From: Haemophilus sp. CCUG 60358
GTDB lineage: Bacteria > Pseudomonadota > Gammaproteobacteria > Enterobacterales > Pasteurellaceae
Length of the DNA stretch: 64,000 nucleotides
Direction of reading: 5' to 3'
Assembly (NCBI RefSeq): GCF_001679485.1
Contig: NZ_LZOZ01000014.1
Location: 1-64,000, forward strand
The position numbers and the translations under genes were made by a program. Below the pieces are notes generated by a model. That model was not told where the DNA came from. It ran no database searches and saw only the letters and a program-made list of their open reading frames with translations. How positions within the stretch are numbered: position 1 is the first letter of the stretch; the number at the start of each line of letters is the position of its first letter. Positions 1 to 9,539 of the stretch are shown here, in pieces.

Positions 1-228
1 AGGTGGAGGAGGCATTCTGGTATATTTAGGTTTCATTGGCGGTCGTCCTGATGGTTTATAAGGAATAAGTCCTTTTATGCCACTTTTTTCAAAGCGTTTC
101 AACCAGGTTCCAACTAATGTGTCAGAGGGGATATTGTAAAAACGAGCGGCCTCTCGAATGCTCATTTTCCCTTTTAGGATAGGTTGAAGAACCTGTAATT
201 TAAATTCTGTTGTGTAGTGTTTACCCAT
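1..228 (-). CDS. IS3-family (IS150 group) transposase OrfA, partial
   Basis: This is the N-terminal 76 codons of an IS3-type OrfA, read on the minus strand and cut by the window edge. The product starts MGKHYTTEFKLQVLQPILKG and continues with a helix-turn-helix of the insJ/IS150 type: 'SIREAARFYNIP', then 'TLVGTWLKRFEKSGIKGL', then a proline-rich 'KPSGRPPMKP' stretch. OrfA binds the terminal inverted repeats and, after a programmed frameshift, forms part of the OrfAB transposase. The catalytic DDE part would lie left of the window. The start is the first ATG inside the IS end. Whether the element is intact cannot be judged from here. Confidence 0.85.
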   Translation of the reverse strand, partial: MGKHYTTEFKLQVLQPILKGKMSIREAARFYNIPSDTLVGTWLKRFEKSGIKGLIPYKPSGRPPMKPKYTRMPPPP

Positions 229-285
229 AAAAAAATCTGCACCTCAATTGTTGGTTGTTTAGTCCAACTTTTGGGGTGCAGATCA
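229..285 (-). mobile_element. IS150-like terminal inverted repeat and left end of IS
   Basis: On the minus strand the element begins TGATCTGCACCCC and runs into AAAAGTTGGACTAAACAACC, which is the usual form of an IS150-group terminal repeat. The last IS base is probably 285. Inside this end, ATCTGCACCTCAA (from 235) and TTGGGGTGCAGAT (to 283) form an imperfect inverted repeat just upstream of orfA. Such a hairpin could shield the transposase from outside transcription, here coming from frdD; that role is inferred. Confidence 0.75.
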
Positions 286-326
286 AAATGACCGCACTTT
301 TATTTCTTCACTTTAGTACTTTTAAA

Positions 327-671
327 TTACAAACCTAATACGGCAAATAACACCCAAACAGTGTAAATGGTTGCTAGACCGTAGAAGATAAATCCGCCTG
401 CTGGCACGTGAATTTTAAGATCGTGCATCGCGTGATGGATACGGTGTAAACCACACCACATTGGGAAAATTGTTAAAACTAAGATAACTAATTTTCCGAT
501 CCAAGAATAAGCGAATGTAATTAAGTTATGTGGATCAATTAATCCAAATGGTAACAATAAACCAAGGATTAAGATTACCACAGGGAAGAAAATCGCACTG
601 ACAGTCCCGCCAGCACCAAACATCAACCATACTGGTGGTTCACCAGAGCGTTTTGGATTTTGATCGACCAT
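327..671 (-). CDS. frdD: fumarate reductase membrane anchor subunit D
   Basis: FrdD is one of two small membrane anchors holding the FrdAB catalytic dimer on the cytoplasmic side of the inner membrane and passing electrons from menaquinol. The 114-residue product is close to the family length (about 119) and shows three hydrophobic helices, around residues 16-43, 50-75 and 92-114. The '[15 protein letters not shown]' segment in the second loop is typical of the family. It is the last gene of frdABCD, 11 bases behind frdC, with a GGGAGAG ribosome binding site. An insertion sequence begins only 41 bases beyond its stop codon. Confidence 0.95.
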   Translation of the reverse strand: MVDQNPKRSGEPPVWLMFGAGGTVSAIFFPVVILILGLLLPFGLIDPHNLITFAYSWIGKLVILVLTIFPMWCGLHRIHHAMHDLKIHVPAGGFIFYGLATIYTVWVLFAVLGL

Positions 672-682
672 TTTTTCTCTCC

Positions 683-1093
683 CTACATATAAACTAAAAT
701 TAATGCGATAACACTAATCACAGCTGTAACTGTCCAAAGTGCATTTCTTAACACGTGATGTGGCAAACGTTCATTTTTAACAATGATGTTCATCACTTTT
801 GGTGTCATCACGAAATAAGTTGCAGTGTGATATAAAGTTGCAATTAATGTGATGATATTTAATAACACCACAATTGGATTTCTTAAGAAGCCAATGAAAT
901 CAATAATGCCTAGACCTGGAACAGGATTGCTTGCAAGGCAAAGTACGCCATAAAGCAATACGATACAGAACCATACAGCAAAGATAGAGGTTGCTTCACG
1001 CACCATATAAGCTTTGTAGAAATCCAATTTTTGCCACCAAGTAGCCGTCATTGGGCGAACATATTTTTTACGTTTACTTAATGTTACTGACAT
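683..1093 (-). CDS. frdC: fumarate reductase membrane anchor subunit C
   Basis: FrdC pairs with FrdD to anchor fumarate reductase and to form the quinol site. The product (136 aa) carries the family signature '[13 protein letters not shown]' near the N terminus and three hydrophobic helices, around residues 33-58, 68-95 and 112-135. The start ATG follows AAGGGGAAGAAT, a good ribosome binding site, and the gap from frdB is 10 bases, so the four genes form one transcript. Nothing unusual is seen. Confidence 0.95.
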   Translation of the reverse strand: MSVTLSKRKKYVRPMTATWWQKLDFYKAYMVREATSIFAVWFCIVLLYGVLCLASNPVPGLGIIDFIGFLRNPIVVLLNIITLIATLYHTATYFVMTPKVMNIIVKNERLPHHVLRNALWTVTAVISVIALILVYM

Positions 1094-1103
1094 ATTCTTC
1101 CCC

Positions 1104-1874
1104 TTAGCTTTTTGGTTTTAGCATTGAGATAACATAATCTTTGGCGCTTTCAATTTTGCCTTGGTTGATTGCAGAAGCCGGATCCACGTGTTTTGGACAC
1201 ACTTCAGAACAATAACCGACGAAAGTACAGCTCCAAACACCGTTTTTACCATTTAATAATGGCATACGTTGTGCTTTACCATGGTCACGGTTATCAAGAT
1301 TGTAACGATGTGCCATCGTAATCGCTGCAGGGCCAATGAATTCAGGGTTCAAACCGAATTGTGGACAAGCCGCATAACATAAACCACAGTTAATACACAT
1401 TGAGAATTGACGATATTTTTCAAGCTGTGCCGGGGTTTGTTTAGTACGGCTTACTTGCAATTCTTTTGATGGGTGTGGTTTACCATCTAATGCTGGTGCT
1501 TCGTTACCAATAATATAAGGTTTAATAGCCTCTAAACTTTCGATAAAGTGGCTTAAATCAACCACTAAGTCGCGTTCAATTGGGAAGTTTGCTAATGGTT
1601 CAATACGCATATGGCCACTGTAATCACGTAAGAACGTTTTACAAGCCAATTTTGGTTTGTTATTGACCATCATCCCACAAGAACCGCAGATCGCCATACG
1701 GCAAGACCAACGATAAGAAAGAGACGGTTCAAGTTTATCTTTAATGTAACCTAACGCATCTAAAAGAGAGGTTTGGTTATCATAAGGTACTTGATAAGAG
1801 CTTAAATGTGGCTCTTGATCGTTTTCTGGGTTGTAGCGTAGTACTTCTACAGTCATTACCGGTGAATTAGCCAT
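1104..1874 (-). CDS. frdB: fumarate reductase iron-sulfur subunit
   Basis: FrdB relays electrons from the quinol site in FrdCD to FAD in FrdA. The 256-residue product has the N-terminal ferredoxin domain with the [2Fe-2S] cysteines ('[12 protein letters not shown]' and a later Cys in 'KLACK'). The C-terminal domain has '[12 protein letters not shown]' and '[12 protein letters not shown]' for the [4Fe-4S] and [3Fe-4S] clusters. I chose the ATG giving [11 protein letters not shown]. It overlaps the end of frdA by eight bases and sits behind AAGGAGCAAGCAA. A longer reading frame of 20 more residues exists, but it is lysine/arginine-rich and lies inside frdA. Confidence 0.95.
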   Translation of the reverse strand: MANSPVMTVEVLRYNPENDQEPHLSSYQVPYDNQTSLLDALGYIKDKLEPSLSYRWSCRMAICGSCGMMVNNKPKLACKTFLRDYSGHMRIEPLANFPIERDLVVDLSHFIESLEAIKPYIIGNEAPALDGKPHPSKELQVSRTKQTPAQLEKYRQFSMCINCGLCYAACPQFGLNPEFIGPAAITMAHRYNLDNRDHGKAQRMPLLNGKNGVWSCTFVGYCSEVCPKHVDPASAINQGKIESAKDYVISMLKPKS

Positions 1875-3666
1875 TTGCTTGCTCCTTAGCTTTCGCAGCC
1901 GCTTCTGCCGCTTCTGCTTCAGCACCATAAACACGTTTTGCTGGTTGAGATTTAGTGATTTTCACCGGGCTGTATTCAATACGCGGTGCATCATCGCCAT
2001 TGTAGTAAGCAAGGGTGTGTTTTAAATAATTCACATCATCACGTTCAGTGTAGTCTAAGCGTTGGTGTGCACCACGAGACTCTTTACGTTCAATTGCAGA
2101 GTTGGCAATTGATTGTGCCACATCAAGGATGTAACCTAATTCTACCGTATAAAGTACATCGGTATTGAATACGCTTGAACGGTCTGCAACACGAATACGT
2201 TTATAACGTTCTTTAAGCTCAGCAATTTTATCTACTGCTTTTTGCATGCTTTCTTGGTCACGGTAGATACCACAACCTTCTTCCATTACAGTACCCATTT
2301 CATCACGGATTTCAGACCAAGATTCATTACCTTCTTGGTTATAAAGTGCTTCAAGGCGAGCCACAACATCTTGAGCTTGTGCATCAACTGCTGCACGGTT
2401 TGCAGGTTGTGCTTCTGCTGCACGTTGTGCAGCATATTCACCTGCAACACGGCCTAAAACCACTAATTCTGCAAGCGAGTTAGATCCTAAACGGTTTGCA
2501 CCATGTAAGCCAGAAGACGCACATTCACCCACAGCAAATAAACCTTTAATGCGAGTTTCGCTGTTGTAATCAACTTCGATACCACCCATGGTGTAGTGAA
2601 CAACCGGGCGAACTGGGATTGGTTCATTAACTGGGTTTACACCTTCATAAGCACTTGCTAATTCACAAATGAATGGAAGACGTTCATGTAAATATTTTTC
2701 ACCTAAGTGACGTAAGTCAAGGTGAACCACATCGACACCTTTTGCAGTTTTTAAGGTGTTGCCTTTTCTCCATTCTTGCCAGAACGCTTGTGAAACTTTA
2801 TCACGTGGACCCAGTTCCATATATTTGTTTTCAGGTTTACCGATTGGCGTTTCAGGACCTAGACCATAATCTTGTAAATAACGGTAGCCGTTTTTGTTCA
2901 CTAAGATACCGCCTTCACCACGACAACCTTCAGTCATTAAGATACCGGTGTTTGGTAAGCCAGTTGGGTGATATTGGACGAATTCCATATCACGAAGAGG
3001 AACACCGTGACGATATGCCATTGATAAACCATCACCAGTTACGATACCGCCGTTGGTATTGAATTTGAATGCACGACAACCACCACCAGTTGCAATTACA
3101 ACCGCATTTGCGTTGATTTGAACAAGTGAACCTTCCATCATATTCATCGCCACCATACCGCGAGCATGGCCATCATCAACTAAGATGTCTAAAACGAAGT
3201 GCTCATCAAAACGTTGAATTTGAGGATATTGAATGGATGTTTGGAAAAGAGTATGTAATAAGTGGAAACCGGTTTTGTCTGCTGCGAACCAAGTACGTTC
3301 GATTTTCATTCCACCGAAACGACGCACGTTCACATCGCCATCTGCTTTACGGCTCCAAGGGCAGCCCCAACGTTCAAGCTGAGTCATTTCCACTGGAGAA
3401 TGTTCAACGAAGTATTCCACCACATCTTGTTCACATAACCAGTCACCACCGGCAACGGTATCGTGGAAGTGTTTATCGTAGGAATCTTCCTCTTTAATTA
3501 CTGCGGCCGCACCACCTTCTGCTGCAACCGTATGGCTACGCATAGGATAAACCTTAGAAACTAATGCGATCTTTAAGTTAGGGTTTGCTTCTGCTGCTGC
3601 AATTGCTGCACGTAAACCGCCGCCACCGGCACCAACAATAGCAATATCGACATTAACCGTTTGCAC
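1867..3666 (-). CDS. frdA: fumarate reductase flavoprotein subunit
   Basis: FrdA reduces fumarate to succinate as the terminal step of anaerobic respiration. Visible features are the FAD-binding '[13 protein letters not shown]' near the N terminus, '[10 protein letters not shown]' (the histidine that carries covalent FAD in this family), the active-site 'HPTGLP' and 'RGEGG', and a C-terminal 'LYTVELG' region. The length is 599 aa. I chose the GTG start (product [14 protein letters not shown]) because GGAGG lies 6 bases upstream. A TTG four codons earlier would place that GGAGG inside the gene. The gene is divergent from epmA, as in E. coli. Confidence 0.95.
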   Translation of the reverse strand: MQTVNVDIAIVGAGGGGLRAAIAAAEANPNLKIALVSKVYPMRSHTVAAEGGAAAVIKEEDSYDKHFHDTVAGGDWLCEQDVVEYFVEHSPVEMTQLERWGCPWSRKADGDVNVRRFGGMKIERTWFAADKTGFHLLHTLFQTSIQYPQIQRFDEHFVLDILVDDGHARGMVAMNMMEGSLVQINANAVVIATGGGCRAFKFNTNGGIVTGDGLSMAYRHGVPLRDMEFVQYHPTGLPNTGILMTEGCRGEGGILVNKNGYRYLQDYGLGPETPIGKPENKYMELGPRDKVSQAFWQEWRKGNTLKTAKGVDVVHLDLRHLGEKYLHERLPFICELASAYEGVNPVNEPIPVRPVVHYTMGGIEVDYNSETRIKGLFAVGECASSGLHGANRLGSNSLAELVVLGRVAGEYAAQRAAEAQPANRAAVDAQAQDVVARLEALYNQEGNESWSEIRDEMGTVMEEGCGIYRDQESMQKAVDKIAELKERYKRIRVADRSSVFNTDVLYTVELGYILDVAQSIANSAIERKESRGAHQRLDYTERDDVNYLKHTLAYYNGDDAPRIEYSPVKITKSQPAKRVYGAEAEAAEAAAKAKEQANG

Positions 3667-3798
3667 GATATCCTCCAATCATATAGAAAGTAAAAAAATA
3701 AAATGCCCTAAATTAATAGGGGCTTGTGGTAATTCTGCCACTTTTGTTTACAAATTAGTAACTTTTTTTCCCGAATAAAGGGATAAAATATCAAAAGT

Positions 3799-3812
3799 GT
3801 GATCTAACTCAA
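3799..3812 (-). promoter_or_regulatory. FNR/CRP-like operator upstream of frdA
   Basis: The minus strand reads TTGAGTTAGATCAC, matching the FNR box TTGAT-N4-ATCAA at 8 of 10 defined bases. The plus strand around it also resembles a CRP half-and-half site (TGTGATCTAACTCAAA). Anaerobic activation of frd by FNR is established in enteric bacteria; which regulator binds here is inferred. The site lies about 135 bases upstream of the frdA start. Confidence 0.5.
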
Positions 3813-3879
3813 AAAAGTTAATTTTTTATATATTTATAGATGATAACCGTTTGCGTTTAAGAATGATTTAGTCGGATTA

Positions 3880-3908
3880 TTGAGTTAAAAATCAGTCTTG
3901 TTTACAAT
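3880..3908 (+). promoter_or_regulatory. probable epmA promoter
   Basis: TTGAGT and TACAAT are separated by 17 bases, and the -10 ends 38 bases before the epmA start codon. This was read by eye against the sigma-70 consensus. Confidence 0.5.
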
Positions 3909-3946
3909 AGCCTAATTCATTTTAAACGTGAAAAACGGAGAAAAAA

Positions 3947-4930
3947 ATGACCGCACTTAGCGATGAAAAAACAGAATGGCAACCTTCCGCCTCAATTAAA
4001 AACTTATTGGCGCGTGCCAAAATCATTGCGGATATCCGCCAGTTTTTTACTGAACGTGGATTATTAGAAGTAGAAACCCCAGTTTTAAGTGAATTTGGCG
4101 TGACGGATCTTCACCTTTCAACTTTTAGTACAGAATTTATCGCGCCTTTTGATGAGTTGTCAAAAACGCTGTGGCTTTCTACCAGCCCGGAATATCACAT
4201 GAAACGTTTATTGGCGGCAGGCAGTGGACCGATCTTTCAAATTGGCAAAGTGTTTCGTAATGAAGAAGCGGGCAATCGCCATAATCCGGAATTCACCATG
4301 CTTGAATGGTATCGACCGCACTTTGACATGTATCGTCTGATGAATGAAGTGGATGATTTGTTACAACAGATCCTCGATTGTAAACCGGCAGAAACCTTAA
4401 GTTATCAGTTTGTCTTCCAAGAATATGTAGGATTAGATCCATTGTCTGCGACTCGTCAAGAATTGGTGGAAGCAGCACGTAAACACAACTTTATGGCAGA
4501 TGAAGATGAAGATCGTGACACTTTACTACAATTTTTATTCAGTGAAGTAGTAGAACCTAAAATCGGACAAGAGGCCCCTGCTGCGGTTTATCATTTCCCT
4601 TCTTCCCAAGCTGCGCTCGCTCAACTAAGCCCAGAAGATAGCCGTGTGGCAGAGCGTTTTGAGTTCTATTATAAAGGATTAGAGTTAGCCAACGGTTTCC
4701 ATGAGCTCACGGATGCACGCGAACAACAATACCGCTTTGAAAAAGACAATCGCCTGCGCGAAAAAGCAGGTTTGCCACAGCGTGAAATTGACTATCGTTT
4801 TCTAGGGGCTTTACAAGCAGGCATTCCAAATACTTCTGGTGTGGCTTTAGGTGTCGATCGTTTAATTATGATTGCATTAGGCGCAGAAAGTATTAAAGAA
4901 GTGATTTCATTTTCGGTGGAATGTGCTTAA
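3947..4930 (+). CDS. epmA: elongation factor P--(R)-beta-lysine ligase
   Basis: EpmA (GenX, PoxA, YjeA) attaches (R)-beta-lysine to a lysine of EF-P, which helps ribosomes pass polyproline stretches. The 327-residue protein is a shortened class II lysyl-tRNA synthetase core without the anticodon-binding domain. Motif 2 is seen in '[20 protein letters not shown]' and motif 3 in '[15 protein letters not shown]'. It is divergent from frdA, an arrangement shared with E. coli. A DNA uptake signal sits on the start: ATGACCGCACTT encodes the first residues M-T-A-L. The RBS is AACGGAGAAAAAA. Confidence 0.95.
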   Translation: MTALSDEKTEWQPSASIKNLLARAKIIADIRQFFTERGLLEVETPVLSEFGVTDLHLSTFSTEFIAPFDELSKTLWLSTSPEYHMKRLLAAGSGPIFQIGKVFRNEEAGNRHNPEFTMLEWYRPHFDMYRLMNEVDDLLQQILDCKPAETLSYQFVFQEYVGLDPLSATRQELVEAARKHNFMADEDEDRDTLLQFLFSEVVEPKIGQEAPAAVYHFPSSQAALAQLSPEDSRVAERFEFYYKGLELANGFHELTDAREQQYRFEKDNRLREKAGLPQREIDYRFLGALQAGIPNTSGVALGVDRLIMIALGAESIKEVISFSVECA

Positions 4931-5039
4931 TCTGCTCAAAAAATATTCATTATTTCTTCGAAAATGAATAAAAAAGAAGAACAAATTGCTCAAAATAGAG
5001 AGAGAGTTGTATAGACAAAATTCTGAAAAGTTAGATGTG

Positions 5040-5073
5040 AAAGGATGTTTTTGATTAAAAAATGTCCTTTTTT
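5040..5073 (+). terminator. rho-independent terminator after epmA
   Basis: AAAGGA, then TTTTT, pair with AAAAA and TCCTTT around a short GATT loop, and the arm runs into a T tract. The epmA-porin gap (4931-5243, 313 bases) holds this hairpin and the porin promoter. I saw nothing else in it. Confidence 0.7.
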
Positions 5074-5127
5074 GTGTAAAAAATGTGATCTTGATCCGAT
5101 TTTAGAAAATTGGAAGAGATCTTCCCA

Positions 5128-5155
5128 TTGACACTATAACTTTATTTTGTAATAT
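5128..5155 (+). promoter_or_regulatory. strong porin promoter
   Basis: A perfect -35 TTGACA and a -10 TAATAT are separated by 16 bases. This leaves an untranslated leader of roughly 80 bases before the porin start codon, which follows an AAAGGA ribosome binding site. Confidence 0.75.
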
Positions 5156-5243
5156 TTGCGGCGTCTATTTCGGAGATTGAACTTTTTTATGAAAAATTGC
5201 TTCAATCAAAAATCGTAGGTAACAACCAAAAGGAATAACAATT

Positions 5244-6287
5244 ATGAAAAAGACACTAGCAGCATTAATCGTTTCTGCAGTTGCCGCTTCAGCAGCAAAC
5301 GCAGCAGTAGTTTATGATAACGAAGGTACTAACGTTCAATTAAACGGTTCTCTTCGTTTAATCTTAGAAAAAGCGGATAAAAAAGAGTACGACGCCGCTA
5401 ACCACTCAACCAAAAAAGCTAACTCTGCTTTACGTAACGCAGGTTCACGTTTCGGTATCACAGTAAAACACAACTTAGATAACGATTTCTATGCGCTAGG
5501 TCGTTTAGAATTCCGTTTTGATGATACAGAATCTCGTGATCAATTCGGTAGCCTTTATGCTAAACGTGCTTATGTAGGTTTAGGTAGCAAAGCAACTGGT
5601 GATATCACATTCGGTCGTCAATTAACTATTGCAGATGATTTAAGCCAAGCTAATGACTATGAATATGGTTTCATTCCAAAAGGTAAATATATTCCAACTT
5701 CAGGCACTGGTGTAGTACGTTACGACTATAAAGGTATCGAAGGTTTACAATTAAGTGCAAACTACAACTTCGGTCAACGTCATAATGACAAAGGTGAACC
5801 GCTTAAAACAGGTCTTAAAAATGCATATGGTTTAGGTGCATTATACACAGCGGGTGATTTAGATGCTCGTTTCGCTTATGGTCACACTAACCTTGAAACT
5901 AATGCAACATATAAACACCGTGTAGATGGTTTCTTAGCATCATTAGGCTATAAATTTGGTGATTTCAAATTAACAGGTGATTTTGGTTATGCACATGTTA
6001 AGGAAAATGATGACAAAACAAACAAATTCTATGTATCTCCAGGTTTTGCATATCAAGCTACCCCTATGTCTCAAGTGTATGGTAACTACCTATATGAACG
6101 CGTGAAAGGTGAATCTGATAAAGAGAAAACTCACGGTTTCTTACTTGGTGCAGACTACAAACTTCATAAACAAGTTGTATTATTTGTAGAAGGCAAATAT
6201 GTGACTACTAAAGAGTACGTTAACGATTCTTACGATGGTAAAGTTAAAGACAGAGCTATCGGTGTAGGTATGCGTGTATTCTTCTAA
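5244..6287 (+). CDS. general porin, OmpP2/Gram-negative porin family
   Basis: This encodes a 347-residue outer-membrane porin. A signal peptide (MKKTLAALIVSAVAASAANA) is followed by 'AVVYDNEGTNVQLNGSLRLILEK', typical of the first strand of OmpP2-type porins. The body alternates polar and aromatic residues as in a 16-strand trimeric barrel, and the chain ends in a terminal phenylalanine (…GMRVFF) recognised by the BAM machinery. The family forms diffusion channels for small solutes; in Haemophilus P2 this includes nicotinamide-containing cofactors, though that is not shown here. It is a single-gene transcript with its own promoter and terminator. It could be called ompP2, but surface loops vary too much to be sure by eye. 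Confidence 0.9.
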   Translation: MKKTLAALIVSAVAASAANAAVVYDNEGTNVQLNGSLRLILEKADKKEYDAANHSTKKANSALRNAGSRFGITVKHNLDNDFYALGRLEFRFDDTESRDQFGSLYAKRAYVGLGSKATGDITFGRQLTIADDLSQANDYEYGFIPKGKYIPTSGTGVVRYDYKGIEGLQLSANYNFGQRHNDKGEPLKTGLKNAYGLGALYTAGDLDARFAYGHTNLETNATYKHRVDGFLASLGYKFGDFKLTGDFGYAHVKENDDKTNKFYVSPGFAYQATPMSQVYGNYLYERVKGESDKEKTHGFLLGADYKLHKQVVLFVEGKYVTTKEYVNDSYDGKVKDRAIGVGMRVFF

Positions 6288-6311
6288 TCTTTGATTAGAT
6301 AAGAATCTTAG

Positions 6312-6338
6312 AAGGCGAATCGAAAGGTTCGCCTTTTT
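6312..6338 (+). terminator. porin terminator
   Basis: AAGGCGAA and TTCGCCTT pair perfectly around an 8-base loop, followed by a T run. Confidence 0.9.
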
Positions 6339-6348
6339 GTTTATTTTT

Positions 6349-6480
6349 AAATCTCCCCAACCCCTCTTTACAAAAGAATGGTTTTATTGGAAATATATTT
6401 GAGAGAGTTAAGAACGGAGAACGTTTATGGGCTATTAAGCTCCCCCTCTTTCGTAAAGAGGGGGCAGGGGGGAGATTTAA
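6349..6480. repeat. REP-like dispersed palindromic repeat, two inverted copies
   Basis: AAATCTCCCCAACCCCTCTT (from 6349) and, 65 bases on, TAAAGAGGGGGCAGGGGGGA followed by GATTT form outward inverted copies. The right copy contains its own inner palindrome (CCCCCTCTTT / AAAGAGGGGG). The same unit occurs at 40121-40238. The stretch sits between the porin terminator and the hemH stop codon, and it would fold into a long hairpin in either transcript. Confidence 0.75.
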
Positions 6481-7452
6481 TTATTTCAATCTATCCGAAA
6501 TCAATTTCCCCATCATTTCAATATGGGCTTTTTCTGCATTTAATGCAGCGATATAGTGATAAGACACACCGCCGTGATTTAAGAATGTTTCTTTATTTTC
6601 AACCTCAATTTCTTCTAAGGTTTCTAAGCAATCCACCGAAAAACCAGGGCAAATTACCGCTATTTTTTGAATCCCTTGAGAAGCCGCTTCTTCTAAAAAG
6701 TGATCGGTATAAGGCTGTAACCATTCTTCTCGGCCAAAGCGAGATTGGAAGGTCATATTCCATTGGTTTTCCTTTAAACCTAATTTATCCACAATGGCAA
6801 TCGTGGTTTGTTTACAATGCTGACGATAATAATCGCCCATATTCTCATAACGTAATGGAATGCCATGATAAGAAAAGAGCAAAAACTCATCGGGTTTTAA
6901 CCGCACTTTGATGGAGTCCACCAACGCATTAATGTAGTTTTCATCAAGATGATAAGAATGAATAAACTCAAAAGGCACAATATTGCGCTCTTGTGCAATG
7001 ACTCGATTGAATGTATCGATTAATGCACCTGTTGTGGTGCTCGAATATTGTGGATAAAGCGGCAACACAATCATGCGTTCCACCTCATTTTTGAGTAAAT
7101 TTTTGACCGCACTTTGCATCGAAGGATTGCCGTAAGTCATGGCAATTTCGACTTGTGCATTGATGCCTTGTTCAGTCAAATAAGCTTGTAAACCCATTTG
7201 TTGTTGCTTTGTAATAGCAAGTAAGGGAGAGCCTTGTTCTGTCCAAATAGATTGATAATTTCGTGCAATGCGTTTAGAACGCATCGGTAAAATAATGGCT
7301 TTTAAAAGGGGATACCATTTCCAACGCGGCAAATCGACCACGCGAGGATCCATTAAAAATTCCCATAAATAACGAGAGATCGCCGCGGGTTGAGGGGCAT
7401 CTGGCGTACCAAGGTTCGCTAAAATGATGCCAATTTTTTGAGTTGTAGTCAT
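6481..7452 (-). CDS. hemH: ferrochelatase
   Basis: HemH inserts Fe2+ into protoporphyrin IX, the last step of heme synthesis. The 323-residue product opens with '[13 protein letters not shown]' and carries '[10 protein letters not shown]' (the active-site histidine region) and a C-terminal '[15 protein letters not shown]', all family signatures. The start ATG overlaps the stop of the thioesterase gene as ATGA, so translation is probably coupled. A longer frame of 13 more residues would lie inside that gene. Some Haemophilus species cannot make protoporphyrin yet keep hemH to use exogenous porphyrin; whether this strain is such a case is not shown. Confidence 0.95.
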   Translation of the reverse strand: MTTTQKIGIILANLGTPDAPQPAAISRYLWEFLMDPRVVDLPRWKWYPLLKAIILPMRSKRIARNYQSIWTEQGSPLLAITKQQQMGLQAYLTEQGINAQVEIAMTYGNPSMQSAVKNLLKNEVERMIVLPLYPQYSSTTTGALIDTFNRVIAQERNIVPFEFIHSYHLDENYINALVDSIKVRLKPDEFLLFSYHGIPLRYENMGDYYRQHCKQTTIAIVDKLGLKENQWNMTFQSRFGREEWLQPYTDHFLEEAASQGIQKIAVICPGFSVDCLETLEEIEVENKETFLNHGGVSYHYIAALNAEKAHIEMMGKLISDRLK

Positions 7453-7868
7453 AAATGTTTGATAGAAAGCGTTAATCGAGAAACGCAGCAAAGTTTATCT
7501 TGTTCATCGCGAATGTCAATTTGCCAAACATGGGTATTTTGACTTAAAGCAATTGGTGTTGCCTTTGCGGTAACAAAACCTTGTTTGACTGGGCGAAGAT
7601 GATTGGCGTTGATATCTAATCCCAAGGCAATTTGACCTTCTTCTATACTGAGAAATCCCGCCAATGAACCAATGGTTTCTGCCAAAGCAACAGAGACGCC
7701 ACCATGTAATAAGCCGAAAGGCTGAGTGGTGCGATGATCAACCGGCATTTTTGCCTCAATCCAGTTTTCACCATAAGCCGAAATCTCAATGCCTAAATGC
7801 CCAACAGCACAATGTTTCCCCATTTCATTAAGTTGATCAAGGGTGAAGTGTTTTTTCCAAATTATCAT
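7449..7868 (-). CDS. hotdog-fold acyl-CoA thioesterase (MenI/YdiI type)
   Basis: This 139-residue single-domain hotdog thioesterase resembles E. coli YdiI (MenI, 1,4-dihydroxy-2-naphthoyl-CoA hydrolase in menaquinone synthesis) and, as I recall, H. influenzae HI1161. The signature '[19 protein letters not shown]' contains the HGG turn and the catalytic glutamate. The '[12 protein letters not shown]' strand follows. It is coupled to hemH by a 4-base overlap. A role in making (demethyl)menaquinone would fit the fumarate and nitrate respiration genes in this window, but a general acyl-CoA hydrolase role cannot be excluded. Confidence 0.85.
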   Translation of the reverse strand: MIIWKKHFTLDQLNEMGKHCAVGHLGIEISAYGENWIEAKMPVDHRTTQPFGLLHGGVSVALAETIGSLAGFLSIEEGQIALGLDINANHLRPVKQGFVTAKATPIALSQNTHVWQIDIRDEQDKLCCVSRLTLSIKHL

Positions 7869-8101
7869 GTCGGTTTTTCCTTTGGTAAACTGATTAGTTT
7901 TTAAGATAATTTATGCTTGTTTTTTTGCTGGAGGCAAGCTGGCATTATAACGAAAATCTACTTTTTATGTTGATATTTATGCTGAAAATGAGCGATCTTT
8001 CTTTTCATATAGACAATTCCAATTACATCAATTTATAGCTTTCTCGTTCAGTTTTAGGCACAATAGAACAAAATTCCAATGAGTAAAAAAGGATAATGAA
8101 A

Positions 8102-9472
8102 ATGACTAAACATTATGATTATATTGCTATCGGTGGCGGTTCAGGCGGGATTGCTTCAATTAACCGTGCGGCAAGTTATGGCAAAAAATGTGCGATTATC
8201 GAAGCAAAACATCTCGGTGGTACTTGTGTGAACGTAGGTTGTGTACCGAAAAAAGTGATGTTCTATGGCGCACAAATTGCAGAGGCCATTAATAGCTATG
8301 CACCCGCTTATGGTTTTGATGTGGAAGTGAAAAAGTTTGATTACGCGAAATTAGTCGAAAGTCGTCAAGCTTACATCGGTCGTATTCATACCTCTTACAA
8401 TAATGTGTTAGCGAAAAATAATGTGGACGTTCTAAATGGTTTTGCGCGTTTTAAAGATGCAAAAACGATTGAAGTGAGCTATGCAGATGGTTCAACAGAA
8501 TTAGTGACTGCAGATCATATCTTAATTGCAACGGGTGGCCGTCCGAGTATTCCTGCAGTAAAAGGCGCAGAATACGGGATTGATTCAAATGGTGTATTTG
8601 CTTTAAATGAGTTACCAAAACGTGTCGCAGTAGTAGGCGCAGGTTATATTGCAGTTGAATTAGCGGGTGTTTTAAATAGCTTAGGCAGCGAAACCCATTT
8701 ATTTGTGCGCCAACATGCCCCATTGCGTAATCAAGATCCATTGATTGTGGAAACCTTAGTTGAAGTGTTAGCACAAGATGGTATCCAATTACATACTAAA
8801 GCGTTGCCTGAAGAAGTCGTGAAAAATGCCGATGGTTCGCTTACCTTGAAATTACAAGATGGTCGTGAAACCACAGTGGATACGTTAATTTGGGCGATTG
8901 GTCGTGAACCGGCAACGGATGTGATTAATCTTGAAGTAACCGGTGTGAAAACCAATTCACGTGGACAAATTATTGTTGATAAATACCAAAATACAAACGT
9001 ACCTGGCATTTATGCAGTGGGTGATATTATCGAAGGTGGTATTGAATTAACGCCAGTTGCCGTGGCGGCAGGTCGTCGTTTGTCTGAGCGTTTATTCAAT
9101 AACAAACCAAATGAGCATTTAGATTACAATCTTGTGCCAACCGTCGTGTTCAGCCATCCGCCAATTGGTACAGTGGGTTTAACTGAACCGCAAGCCATTG
9201 AGCAATATGGCGAAGAAAATGTGAAAGTGTATAAATCCTCTTTCACGGCAATGTACACCGCTGTCACTGAACATCGTCAACCTTGCCGAATGAAATTAGT
9301 ATGTGTCGGCAAAGAAGAGAAAATCGTGGGCTTACACGGCATTGGTTTCGGTGTAGATGAAATGATTCAAGGTTTTGCTGTGGCAATCAAAATGGGTGCA
9401 ACTAAAGCAGACTTTGATAATACGGTGGCAATTCACCCAACAGGTTCTGAAGAATTTGTGACAATGCGTTAA
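8102..9472 (+). CDS. gor: glutathione-disulfide reductase
   Basis: Gor uses NADPH to reduce oxidised glutathione in the cytoplasm. The 456-residue product contains the FAD motif '[15 protein letters not shown]', the redox-active disulfide '[13 protein letters not shown]', the NADPH-binding '[15 protein letters not shown]', a second FAD motif 'GIYAVGDI', and the C-terminal 'HPTGSEEF' with the catalytic His-Glu pair. I chose the second of two nearby ATGs because AAGGA lies 8 bases upstream of it and only 2 bases before the first (8096). The gene stands alone and ends at a USS-pair terminator. Confidence 0.95.
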   Translation: MTKHYDYIAIGGGSGGIASINRAASYGKKCAIIEAKHLGGTCVNVGCVPKKVMFYGAQIAEAINSYAPAYGFDVEVKKFDYAKLVESRQAYIGRIHTSYNNVLAKNNVDVLNGFARFKDAKTIEVSYADGSTELVTADHILIATGGRPSIPAVKGAEYGIDSNGVFALNELPKRVAVVGAGYIAVELAGVLNSLGSETHLFVRQHAPLRNQDPLIVETLVEVLAQDGIQLHTKALPEEVVKNADGSLTLKLQDGRETTVDTLIWAIGREPATDVINLEVTGVKTNSRGQIIVDKYQNTNVPGIYAVGDIIEGGIELTPVAVAAGRRLSERLFNNKPNEHLDYNLVPTVVFSHPPIGTVGLTEPQAIEQYGEENVKVYKSSFTAMYTAVTEHRQPCRMKLVCVGKEEKIVGLHGIGFGVDEMIQGFAVAIKMGATKADFDNTVAIHPTGSEEFVTMR

Positions 9473-9481
9473 TTGCAGATA

Positions 9482-9525
9482 AAAAAGTGCGGTCAAAATC
9501 TCTGATGTTTTTGACCGCACTTTTT
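9482..9525 (+). terminator. USS-pair terminator after gor
   Basis: Inverted DNA uptake signals (AAGTGCGGTCAAAA and TTTTTGACCGCACTT) form a strong stem followed by T residues. It faces the convergent amidotransferase gene and probably works in both directions. Confidence 0.85.
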
Positions 9526-9539
9526 ATTGTGATTTGTTA

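Noticed and set aside
3667-3798. Exact frdA -10/-35 promoter
   Set aside because: Several AT-rich hexamers fit weakly and none stands at a convincing distance from the FNR-like site, so no promoter coordinates are given.
6378-6911. Plus-strand open frame of 177 codons across the repeat and hemH
   Set aside because: It runs through the palindromic repeat and antisense to hemH, has no ribosome binding site or family features, and hemH clearly explains the opposite strand.
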